Positions 1 through 6,165 of a stretch of DNA of 9,591 nt are shown piece after piece. Numbering within the stretch: position 1 is the stretch's first letter; every line of letters starts with the position of its first letter. The notes beneath the pieces are model-generated. The model saw only the letters and a program-made list of their open reading frames with translations. It had not been told where the DNA came from and did not search any database. Source of the DNA: Deltaproteobacteria bacterium (GTDB taxonomy: Bacteria > Desulfobacterota > DSM-4660 > Desulfatiglandales > B25-G16); the NCBI GenBank assembly GCA_018400255.1, contig JAGYMO010000140.1, positions 1 through 9,591 of the forward strand. Direction: 5' to 3'. A program made the position numbers and the translations under genes.

Positions 1-51
1 CCTGAATCCCGCTTTCAGCGGGAAACCTTTTAACCTGTGAACGCTTACGAA
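1..51 (+). repeat. Left arm of 51-bp inverted repeat bracketing the operon
   Basis: Positions 1-51 match the reverse complement of 9509-9559 at 49 of 51 positions; the differences are at 15 and 27. The match ends sharply at 52. The arm has a perfect hairpin with a 7-bp stem (7-13 pairing with 17-23, loop TTC), then a non-palindromic stretch containing AACCTGTGAACGCTTACG. Because the window begins on the repeat, its outer limit and any target duplication are not visible. The hairpin lacks a following T-run in the direction of the operon, so it is not a standard terminator. Between this arm and the last gene (52-244) I see no gene or terminator, only an 8-bp inverted repeat (194-201 with 247-254) that overlaps the last stop codon. 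Confidence 0.9.
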
Positions 52-244
52 TTTTTATTACTGTCACACGAAACTACCGATACTATGATTAATTTGTTTA
101 AGCCCTTGTAATTTTAAATTATTCGAGATTGCATTTGAATATGAAAAACAATGAGCAGGGGTATGCCATTACAGGCAATAGTAAGTATTTTTGCGAATGG
201 TTAAAGACGAATATATCTTTTTAAAAGCCGTGTGCATTACTATC

Positions 245-634
245 TCACCATTCGTTATATGGAGTTCCGTTTAAGCTGATTAAATCACTGCCACTGTGAA
301 TATCGTAGATACCAGTTTCGTCATCATTTATAGAAGGCATTAAAATCCACGTCTCATTTGAATGAGTCATGGGGTCTTGTGGAACAGATTTTATATATTC
401 TTTTTCCACCAAGTCTTGTAATGTCTCAGGGTACGAGCCAGTGTCTGCCCTAAATTGATCTAAGACCTCCCTTATCGTGGCAAGATTTTCTTTTAGCACT
501 GCCTCCTTGCCCCTGAGCGTATAAACGGCATAGTTGGGCATTGCCATTGTCATAAGGATGGCTATGATTGAGATTACAATCATTAATTCAATTAATGTAA
601 AACCTTGATTTCTTTTGAAATTACCAATCACCAT
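245..634 (-). CDS. gspG: GspG-type prepilin (distal pseudopilin of tandem pair)
   Basis: A 129-residue class III prepilin, expected to be processed by a prepilin peptidase and to form part of a short periplasmic pseudopilus. The leader is 11 residues with K7 and R8; cleavage is expected after G11, giving mature F12-TLIE with the canonical Glu at +5 (E16), then a hydrophobic helix to about residue 32. The C-terminal region has the GspG pattern: VPQDPMT near 84-90, YDIHSGSD at 110-117, and a final GTPYNEW. The start was chosen at 634 because it gives a normal leader and has GGATGG 8 nt upstream (643-648); the in-frame ATG at 751 would add 39 residues antisense to no signal and deep inside the preceding gene. 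It overlaps the upstream prepilin gene by 14 nt, suggesting coupled translation. The usual SGSDG becomes SGSDL here. I cannot tell which of the two paralogues is the major subunit. Confidence 0.85.
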   Translation of the reverse strand: MVIGNFKRNQGFTLIELMIVISIIAILMTMAMPNYAVYTLRGKEAVLKENLATIREVLDQFRADTGSYPETLQDLVEKEYIKSVPQDPMTHSNETWILMPSINDDETGIYDIHSGSDLISLNGTPYNEW

Positions 635-1124
635 AGCGAGATCCATCCAACGCAATACCGTCACTTTTAGAATATATATCATATATATCCCTTCCATCCC
701 ATACCATACTATCAGGCTCATCGAAATAAGAACGTTTTCCCCACTCGCCATCCTCGGTCATAGGGTCTTTTGGTATGCGTCGTAAAAATTTTGCCTTCAT
801 ACCCCCAGCATCGATTAGCGGAACGCCGTCTATCAGAACCTGCATATTTTTCGGGTATCCGCTCTCTCCGATTCCTTTCTGAATTCTACCCTCGTCTACT
901 AATTTTTTATATTCATCTAACGCCGTTCTTATTATCCTGAGGTTCTGCCGTAATTCAATTTCCTTATTCCTTTTGGCAGTAGTTTTCGCTAACGGCATAA
1001 CAATGGTGGCTATCAAAGAAAGGATCGCCATCACAATAATCATTTCAATAAGCGTGAATCCTTTATCAAGGAGGACAGAATCCTTTGATGCTGTCTTTAT
1101 AAAATGTTGATAGTATTCGTTCAT
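621..1124 (-). CDS. gspG: GspG-type prepilin (proximal, long-leader pseudopilin)
   Basis: A 167-residue prepilin paralogous to the next gene downstream. The prepilin motif KG/FTLIEMIIV puts cleavage after G22, with Glu+5 at E27 and a hydrophobic N-terminal helix to about 45. The globular part carries IPKDPMT (117-123), YDIYSKSDG (148-156) and a terminal GSRYGDW, matching the GspG fold of the major pseudopilin. It has a 22-residue leader, longer than the 6-8 residues typical of GspG; the only ATG is the first one, at 1124, so a shorter leader would need an unusual start. It begins 4 nt after the secretin stop with no visible Shine-Dalgarno site, so translation is probably coupled to the secretin. 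An insertion relative to its partner (residues about 80-112) accounts for most of the size difference. Confidence 0.85.
   Translation of the reverse strand: MNEYYQHFIKTASKDSVLLDKGFTLIEMIIVMAILSLIATIVMPLAKTTAKRNKEIELRQNLRIIRTALDEYKKLVDEGRIQKGIGESGYPKNMQVLIDGVPLIDAGGMKAKFLRRIPKDPMTEDGEWGKRSYFDEPDSMVWDGRDIYDIYSKSDGIALDGSRYGDW
643..648 (-). promoter_or_regulatory. Ribosome binding site deciding the distal gspG start
   Basis: GGATGG on the minus strand lies 8 nt before the ATG at 634 and inside the end of the preceding gene. It supports the short form of the prepilin over the ATGs at 646 and 751, which have no comparable site. Confidence 0.5.
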
Positions 1125-1128
1125 TAAT

Positions 1129-3405
1129 CTAATTAATAGTGACTTCTATTGCTTTTGCCTTTACCGAATAGGATTTCATGTTTGCATCTAAAAATTGTGG
1201 CTCGGATATAGATACTTTAGACACTCCTTGAGCAATTGCCTCGAAGGTCAAATAGGCCAGTATGCCGTCACCATCTATACCGCCTATATCGCCCATTCTG
1301 CTTAGATTAATGTTTACCAATCCCTCCGATTGATTGATAGAGCTTAAAAACGCAGTTTGTTTTCCGTCTTTTTTTAAAAAGGGGCCTTCTGCCACTTTTA
1401 AACACTTCAACTTATCCGGATCGTAGGAAAGTTTTAAAGGGACAGAATAAAGTCTCTTTGCATCTTGCACGAGTAAGCGTACATCTAATTTTTCACCGAT
1501 GTTTACATTTTTTGACGCATTAATAGAGATCACTCCGGCTGAGCCATCGGATTTTTCTTTTGTCTCTGTTGTTTCCTTTTTTGCCCTCTCTTTTTCGAAT
1601 TCAGGTCCTTCTAAGGAATAGTTGTGTTCTTGGCCTGACCACATGGTAATAACTGATTTACTTGGAATGTCAATACCGCGAACAACATATGGTGTTATAG
1701 ACATCAGGACTTCTGTTTTAGTTTTAGACCTGTAATCTCTGGAAAACAGGCGTTTTAATAAAGGAACATCCCCTAACAAGGGAATTTTTGTAACCTCTCC
1801 AGTATTATCATTTTGGATTAACCCTCCAATAAGTACGGTTTCTCCATTCTTAAACTGTAATTTTGTCATTGAATTTCTTGTGTTTATTTCATATTGCGGA
1901 TCATCGGTAGTTCCAACATTTGCTCCGACACTGCTTACTTCAAGGGTAATTCCTAAAGTAACGCTGTCTGGGAAATTAAAATAGGGCTCAACATTTAGCT
2001 TGATGCCTATGTCAGTATAGTTGAAATCATATGAAACATTGCCAGTAGTATCTATGCGCCTGTTTGTCCTTATCGGTACCCTTGATCCTATGTGAATGGA
2101 GGCTTTTTCTTTATTTTTTACCCTTATCTTGGGATTTGCAAGAATCTGTGTGCCATTTTCATTCTTAATCAAGTTTAGAGTCGCTGCAGGCAAGGAGAAA
2201 TAGAAATTATCTTTATTAAGTTTACGTAGCTGGTTGTAGGAGATATAACCTGGGGAACTCGAGCTACTCATAAAATTACCACTAAAGATTTCTGTCCCGC
2301 TTAATCCAAGTGCGCCAGAAATTTTAAACTCAGGCGAGAACAAGAATCCTATATCATGCATAGCAACTTGTTTAACCTCCAAAATTTCAATATCGAAAAG
2401 TATCTCCGCGGAGGGTATATCATTCGCACTGAGTATTTTTTCCGCCAATTTAATTACATCCGGCGTGTCTCTGATTACCATGCTGTTTAGTTCCTTGTTT
2501 ATATGTATCTGTTTAGTTTTCAGTATTGATTTTACTAATTTTGCCGCCTCATCAACATGAATGTTTGACAGATAAAAGGTCCGTATTAACAATTCCTGGT
2601 ATTGCTTTATTTTATCCGGCAGGGACGGAAAAATTAGGATAGTTTTATTGTTTATAATCTTTTTGGACAATTTGTTTGTTGAGATCAGCAGGTCAAGGGC
2701 CTTTAAAAATGGCATATCTATTAAGTTTATGGAGACGTTTTCCGATTTAACAGACTCATCAAAGATAAAATTTACCCCTGATAATTTTGAGAGTGTGGCA
2801 AATATTTTTTTTATGTCCGTATTATTAAATCTTAGGGTAACGGGTTTTTTTGATGAAATACTCAATTCATGGTCTCCACCTTGAATCAAGGCAGTATTAT
2901 TATTTTCTTTCAGCTTTGATAAATAAAGCTCAGGCTCCTTATTTTCTGGATTTAGTTTTAATGCTAAGGAGAAGGCCTCAATCGCATCTTCCTCCATTCC
3001 TTTATTCAGATGATTGATCGCCTTTTTTGTTTGTTCTATGGATTCATGGTGCTTTTGGGCCTTATCAAGAAGAGAATGAACGTGGCTGTTTGACGGATCA
3101 AAAGAAAGGGCCATCCTGAATTCCTCAATCGCATTTTGATAACTTCTCTGTTCCATGTATAGTTGGCCTGCCTTGAGATGGTTCTGTGAGGCCTTTAATC
3201 GCGCATTTTTATAGGTAGCCAATTTGTGATGGTTATCAGGGTCTTCTTTGCAGGCCTTTTGAAGATAGAGGACTGCTCTATCAAAGTTTCCCTCTTTAAG
3301 GAGATTTTCTCCCATTGTAAAGCTGTTATCAACTGCGCACGCATTTAGAATTAGTAAAAGCTGGATGGCCGCTATTATAAATGTCCATTTCTTACTTTGA
3401 TTCAT
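1129..3405 (-). CDS. gspD: Lipoprotein secretin with TPR and cohesin-like domains (GspD/PilQ class)
   Basis: A 758-residue outer-membrane secretin, the expected exit pore of the machine. Order of parts: signal peptide with lipobox LNAC (20-23), so C23 should be lipidated; three TPR-like repeats at about 32-58, 79-106 and 129-155; N0/STN-like domain at about 187-258 with VTLRFNNTDIKKIF at its start; one N1-type ring-building domain at about 272-335; secretin core at about 335-576, including VPIRT (443-447), NGETVLIGGL (520-529) and the family signature IPLLGDVPLLKRLF (541-554). A charged linker (about 601-620) leads to a cohesin-like beta domain at about 623-758, with YDPDKL, GDGILAYLTF and a final VEVTIN-like strand. 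There is only one N-type domain after N0, as in short PilQ forms. AAAGGA lies 7 nt upstream of the ATG, and the preceding gene ends 22 nt away. Secretin identity is certain; the choice between GspD and PilQ naming is arbitrary. Confidence 0.93.
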   Translation of the reverse strand: MNQSKKWTFIIAAIQLLLILNACAVDNSFTMGENLLKEGNFDRAVLYLQKACKEDPDNHHKLATYKNARLKASQNHLKAGQLYMEQRSYQNAIEEFRMALSFDPSNSHVHSLLDKAQKHHESIEQTKKAINHLNKGMEEDAIEAFSLALKLNPENKEPELYLSKLKENNNTALIQGGDHELSISSKKPVTLRFNNTDIKKIFATLSKLSGVNFIFDESVKSENVSINLIDMPFLKALDLLISTNKLSKKIINNKTILIFPSLPDKIKQYQELLIRTFYLSNIHVDEAAKLVKSILKTKQIHINKELNSMVIRDTPDVIKLAEKILSANDIPSAEILFDIEILEVKQVAMHDIGFLFSPEFKISGALGLSGTEIFSGNFMSSSSSPGYISYNQLRKLNKDNFYFSLPAATLNLIKNENGTQILANPKIRVKNKEKASIHIGSRVPIRTNRRIDTTGNVSYDFNYTDIGIKLNVEPYFNFPDSVTLGITLEVSSVGANVGTTDDPQYEINTRNSMTKLQFKNGETVLIGGLIQNDNTGEVTKIPLLGDVPLLKRLFSRDYRSKTKTEVLMSITPYVVRGIDIPSKSVITMWSGQEHNYSLEGPEFEKERAKKETTETKEKSDGSAGVISINASKNVNIGEKLDVRLLVQDAKRLYSVPLKLSYDPDKLKCLKVAEGPFLKKDGKQTAFLSSINQSEGLVNINLSRMGDIGGIDGDGILAYLTFEAIAQGVSKVSISEPQFLDANMKSYSVKAKAIEVTIN

Positions 3406-3412
3406 ACTCGTT

Positions 3413-3418
3413 TCCTTT
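3413..3418 (-). promoter_or_regulatory. Ribosome binding site of the secretin gene
   Basis: AAAGGA on the minus strand, 7 nt before the ATG at 3405, in the 22-nt gap after the connector gene. It is one of the clearer Shine-Dalgarno sites in the operon and confirms the start that yields the lipoprotein signal peptide. Confidence 0.6.
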
Positions 3419-3427
3419 TTTTAAAAA

Positions 3428-4036
3428 CTATTGTGTCTTATATGTGATAAGAGTATCTAGTTTCTTAATCTTTATAACACTTAAAGGCGCGTCTTCTTGA
3501 AGGCGTACCTTGATTTCCTCATTTGTATTTGGTAATAATAGGGTCATTGTTTGAGCGCCGATATCGAAAACTATATAATCTTTGTCTAATTTTTTGCCTT
3601 TTCTCACTAAGTAAATATCGTCTCCCCTGGACAGAAATAGCGTCTTTACGCCCTCTTTAATCAAGCTCCCAAAGAAGGAATATTGCGGGAGTTCTATCTC
3701 AGCCCTATGTTTTGGCACGGATTCAACGGAATCATTTCTGGATACATTTTGATCATTTATAGTATTATTTGTTGTTTCTTGCTGTGGAAAGAATAAGTCT
3801 CTTTTTGCCTTGCTATCATTGCATGCCGGTTTGTTTAAGATGTCTGTCCTGACCAAGGGTTCTATGCGGGATGATTTTTCAGAAGGGATATTTTTATTTA
3901 AACGGTTTTTGTATTTTTCTCCTGTATATGTCAATGCCTTAACCCTTTGCCTGGGCACTGAAACCACAAATTTATACAACAATATGGCGAAGAGCACAGC
4001 CAATAGTATAACTAATATCTTTTTCTTTTTGTTCAC
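3428..4036 (-). CDS. GspC/PilP-like bitopic inner-membrane connector protein
   Basis: A 202-residue protein with a basic start (MNKKKKI), one membrane helix at about 6-26, a low-complexity periplasmic linker rich in Asn, Ser and Lys (about 30-112), and a C-terminal beta-rich domain (about 115-185). The motif RDLFFP (79-84) resembles the RNPF/RDLF motif that precedes the homology region in GspC and PilP. YSFFGSLIKEGVKTLFL...RKGKKL...VFDIGAQTMTLLL fits the HR fold that contacts the secretin N0 domain. Unlike PilP there is no lipobox, and unlike classical GspC there is no PDZ or coiled-coil tail. Position between pilO and the secretin is that of PilP. The start is GTG, overlapping the pilO stop as GTGA, with AAGGG 6 nt upstream. 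Assignment rests on motif and position, so I leave the symbol empty. Confidence 0.7.
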   Translation of the reverse strand: MNKKKKILVILLAVLFAILLYKFVVSVPRQRVKALTYTGEKYKNRLNKNIPSEKSSRIEPLVRTDILNKPACNDSKAKRDLFFPQQETTNNTINDQNVSRNDSVESVPKHRAEIELPQYSFFGSLIKEGVKTLFLSRGDDIYLVRKGKKLDKDYIVFDIGAQTMTLLLPNTNEEIKVRLQEDAPLSVIKIKKLDTLITYKTQ

Positions 4037-4584
4037 ATTAAACCCTTATTTGATCGGAGAAATATTGATAGAGTAAAATTTAGCTCTACGGATCTATCTT
4101 CAGGCTTCTTTTCTAGGTGAAGTTTCTTTATAGAGAAAAGATTTGCAGACCATTCTATTTCATTCAAGAGTCGCTTGACAGAACCGTAATCTCCAGTGAT
4201 AGTAAAATTTGCTGAATAATCCAGAAGGTTGACTTCCTTGATTTGTTTGGGCTGGTATGTGACCTTTTTTAAAGCCATATTCTCTTTATCAATGAATGAG
4301 AACAATTCACCTATAATTCTTGCTAATTCATCTTTATCGGGAAGGATTGCGTTGAATTTTTCTATCTGTTCCCTTGATTGGCTGGCATAACTTTGACTGT
4401 CATTTGATGTTGAAACTTTACTGTTTTTGCTTGTGTAATTTTCCGTTTTATTATGTACAATTTCACTTAGATTTTTTAATTCCCTTCTGTGTGGCCTTAA
4501 AATAACGTAGTACCCTGCGCTATCGATTAGAAATAAAAGGAAAAGAATGATGAGAAATTTTTTATATTTATTTATGCTCTTCAT
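4033..4584 (-). CDS. pilO: PilO-like inner-membrane alignment protein
   Basis: A 183-residue bitopic protein: short basic cytoplasmic tail (1-9), membrane helix at about 10-29, a coiled-coil stretch (about 32-80), and a C-terminal ferredoxin-like periplasmic domain (about 84-178). LLDYSANFTITGDYGSVKRLLNEIE is the typical PilO/GspM pattern, in which a strand is followed by a G-x-Y/F-x-x-x-x-x-F/L-L helix. PilO normally dimerises with PilN through these regions to form the periplasmic arch of the alignment complex. The gene overlaps the next one by 4 nt. The start at 4584 is the only in-frame ATG before the helix and has no Shine-Dalgarno site; it follows pilN by 51 nt, the largest gap in the operon, which contains a 10-codon reading frame coupled to the pilN stop. 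Confidence 0.85.
   Translation of the reverse strand: MKSINKYKKFLIILFLLFLIDSAGYYVILRPHRRELKNLSEIVHNKTENYTSKNSKVSTSNDSQSYASQSREQIEKFNAILPDKDELARIIGELFSFIDKENMALKKVTYQPKQIKEVNLLDYSANFTITGDYGSVKRLLNEIEWSANLFSIKKLHLEKKPEDRSVELNFTLSIFLRSNKGLM
4043..4047 (-). promoter_or_regulatory. Ribosome binding site fixing the GTG start of the connector gene
   Basis: AAGGG on the minus strand, 6 nt before the GTG at 4036 and inside the last codons of pilO. The ATG two bases upstream (4038) is in the pilO frame, so GTG is the only suitable start. Confidence 0.55.
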
Positions 4585-4635
4585 TTTGAATCTATTGTAA
4601 TTTTTAGAGGTAGTTACAGTTTATTTCACCTTTCA

Positions 4636-5205
4636 TCAATTTAATGGATACGGGATATCAGTGGTAATGTTAAACCTAATTTGCTTTTCTCCGTCTGTCG
4701 CGTTTTCCTCACTCTGACTTAGTAAAAAAGGGTTAATAAAAAAATCAGAGTTTTCCAGATTATTTACGAATACTACTATATCGTCAAAATTTTGGGCGTT
4801 GGCCTCTATTTTTAGCCTCCGATTATCTCTGTTCTCTAACTCAACATCAATGTGGTTAAGAAAAAGGTTTTTTGGCATTGAAGACTCAAGTCTATCTAGC
4901 AATATCGAGTACTGGAAATAGTCACCGATGATAATCTCATTAGCTACTTTTATTTTTGTCTTTAGTTCCTTTAGTTCCTTATCTGAATATACTTTTTTTG
5001 GCGCAACTAATATAGTTTTTTCCCTCACCTGTTTATTGATTTTGTTTTTATAGGTCAGTATACTTTTTTTTACTTCCGTAAAGTACCATGCCTCGTAAAC
5101 CCCTGCTGCCAGGAGCACCAAGAGAAGAAAATAGAAGACCCACTTGACTGCTCCTCGTATTTTTTTAATATTTCTGGTGGCTAAGTTAATTTTAATGCGT
5201 TCCAT
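4636..5205 (-). CDS. pilN: PilN-like inner-membrane alignment protein
   Basis: A 189-residue bitopic protein. Its N-terminal RIKINLAT (3-10) corresponds to the short cytoplasmic INL motif by which PilN binds a groove in PilM. A membrane helix spans about 22-42, a coiled coil about 44-90, and the C-terminal domain (about 94-185) has the ferredoxin-like pattern shared with PilO, here LKIEANAQNFDDIVVFVNNLENSDFF (strand, then helix). Position after pilM and before pilO matches the conserved pilMNOPQ order. The start follows the pilM stop by 33 nt without an evident Shine-Dalgarno site; no alternative start precedes the INL motif. GspL is the fused counterpart of PilM plus PilN in type II secretion; the split form here is the pilus-type arrangement. 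Confidence 0.85.
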   Translation of the reverse strand: MERIKINLATRNIKKIRGAVKWVFYFLLLVLLAAGVYEAWYFTEVKKSILTYKNKINKQVREKTILVAPKKVYSDKELKELKTKIKVANEIIIGDYFQYSILLDRLESSMPKNLFLNHIDVELENRDNRRLKIEANAQNFDDIVVFVNNLENSDFFINPFLLSQSEENATDGEKQIRFNITTDIPYPLN

Positions 5206-5238
5206 TATATAAACTTTTTTTAAAGAGAAAAAAATGTA

Positions 5239-6165
5239 TCATAGTTTATAATATAGCATCTGTGCTGCTCCAAGAGCCGATGAATATAAGCTTACCTCTT
5301 TTTCATACCGTGTATCACGCAAAGAAGGAATTACATCCGCGGGATTTAGAGGGCAGATCTCAAATGGATATAATTTGTTAAGTGTATGTTCTAAATTTCT
5401 TATATCCTCAGTTTCTAAGGAAATTCCAAGCTTGTTTGGTTTTCGTTCTTTTTCAATTTCAGATAGATAGTAGTCTATTGTAGATGATATTTCCCTTGAG
5501 CCTTGGGCAGTAAATGGAGATATCTTTTTCCCCCTGAAGTAGACTAATTTGTTCTTGTCAAATGCAGCAAAAAAGAAATAATCATTGAACAGCGTTAAAA
5601 CCATGGTAAAGTTATTTTCTTTTAAATAGTCTGAATATAGATTTAAATGGTTTAGTGAAGATACGCCAATTACCTCCGCTTTGAGTTTTTTTCTAAGAAG
5701 AAGTTGTTCAATCTGCTCGACTATTTCCCTGTTGACGACCGCCGCTATGACAGACTCCTCTCCATCAACATTAGGGGTAATTTTTTGAAAGGAAATTTGC
5801 ATAGAGTCTGTTTCATAAGGTATTGTCTCCCTTAATTTCCATTTGATTGTTTGAATGGCCTCCTCATGATCCATTAAGGAGATATTTAATGGAACCAGGG
5901 AGAGCTTGACAGCCTCGTTCGGTATAGAAACAGCTATAGTCTTATTACTTATTTTTATATCTTTAAGAAGATCCTGAAGGGCGATGTTAAAATTTTCTTT
6001 GTTTTTAATCGGTTTTTCCTTTATAGAGATCTGAAGTGTATTTGGGTCAACAGCCCTTCTGGCCATTGTATTTACATGCCAGCCACGTGTATTTTTTTCT
6101 AGCTGTACAGCGCTTAAATGATGTTTTGATATTCCTAAACCTATGTAATAATTTTTTTCCACCAC
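5239..6165 (-). CDS. pilM: PilM/GspL-like cytoplasmic actin-fold protein with altered nucleotide motifs
   Basis: A 308-residue protein without a membrane helix, expected to sit on the cytoplasmic face and bind the PilN tail. The fold pattern is visible: YYIGLGISKHHLSAVQLE (6-23) where PilM has its first phosphate loop, IKWKLRETIPY (107-117) typical of the PilM family (WE/K...IPY), DYYLSEIEKE (231-240), and a C-terminal YSSALGAAQ (294-302). The Asp/Gly-rich first loop (GIDIG in PilM) reads GLGIS, and the second loop (DIGA) reads LFND at 192-195, so nucleotide binding may be lost, as in GspL. It is about 40 residues shorter than typical PilM. The start is GTG at 6165, directly after the gspE stop; a second GTG follows immediately, and GAGGAG 6 nt upstream favours the first. 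Confidence 0.82.
   Translation of the reverse strand: MVEKNYYIGLGISKHHLSAVQLEKNTRGWHVNTMARRAVDPNTLQISIKEKPIKNKENFNIALQDLLKDIKISNKTIAVSIPNEAVKLSLVPLNISLMDHEEAIQTIKWKLRETIPYETDSMQISFQKITPNVDGEESVIAAVVNREIVEQIEQLLLRKKLKAEVIGVSSLNHLNLYSDYLKENNFTMVLTLFNDYFFFAAFDKNKLVYFRGKKISPFTAQGSREISSTIDYYLSEIEKERKPNKLGISLETEDIRNLEHTLNKLYPFEICPLNPADVIPSLRDTRYEKEVSLYSSALGAAQMLYYKL

Noticed and set aside
141..224. 27-codon plus-strand reading frame after the operon
   Set aside because: No ribosome binding site, no promoter and no recognisable protein pattern; a frame of this size is expected by chance.
190..254. Operon terminator from the 8-bp inverted repeat 194-201 / 247-254
   Set aside because: The loop would be 45 nt, the stem is not GC-rich and overlaps the stop codon, and no clean T-run follows.
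635..751. N-terminal extension of the distal prepilin to an ATG at 751
   Set aside because: It adds 39 residues that lie inside the preceding prepilin gene, has no ribosome binding site and would bury the prepilin leader; the ATG at 634 gives a normal 11-residue leader.
2648..2884. 78-codon plus-strand frame opposite the secretin gene
   Set aside because: It is antisense to a well-supported conserved domain and shows no protein pattern of its own. The same holds for other plus-strand frames at 3810-4076, 6036-6224, 6206-6484, 6941-7129, 7328-7534 and 8154-8357.
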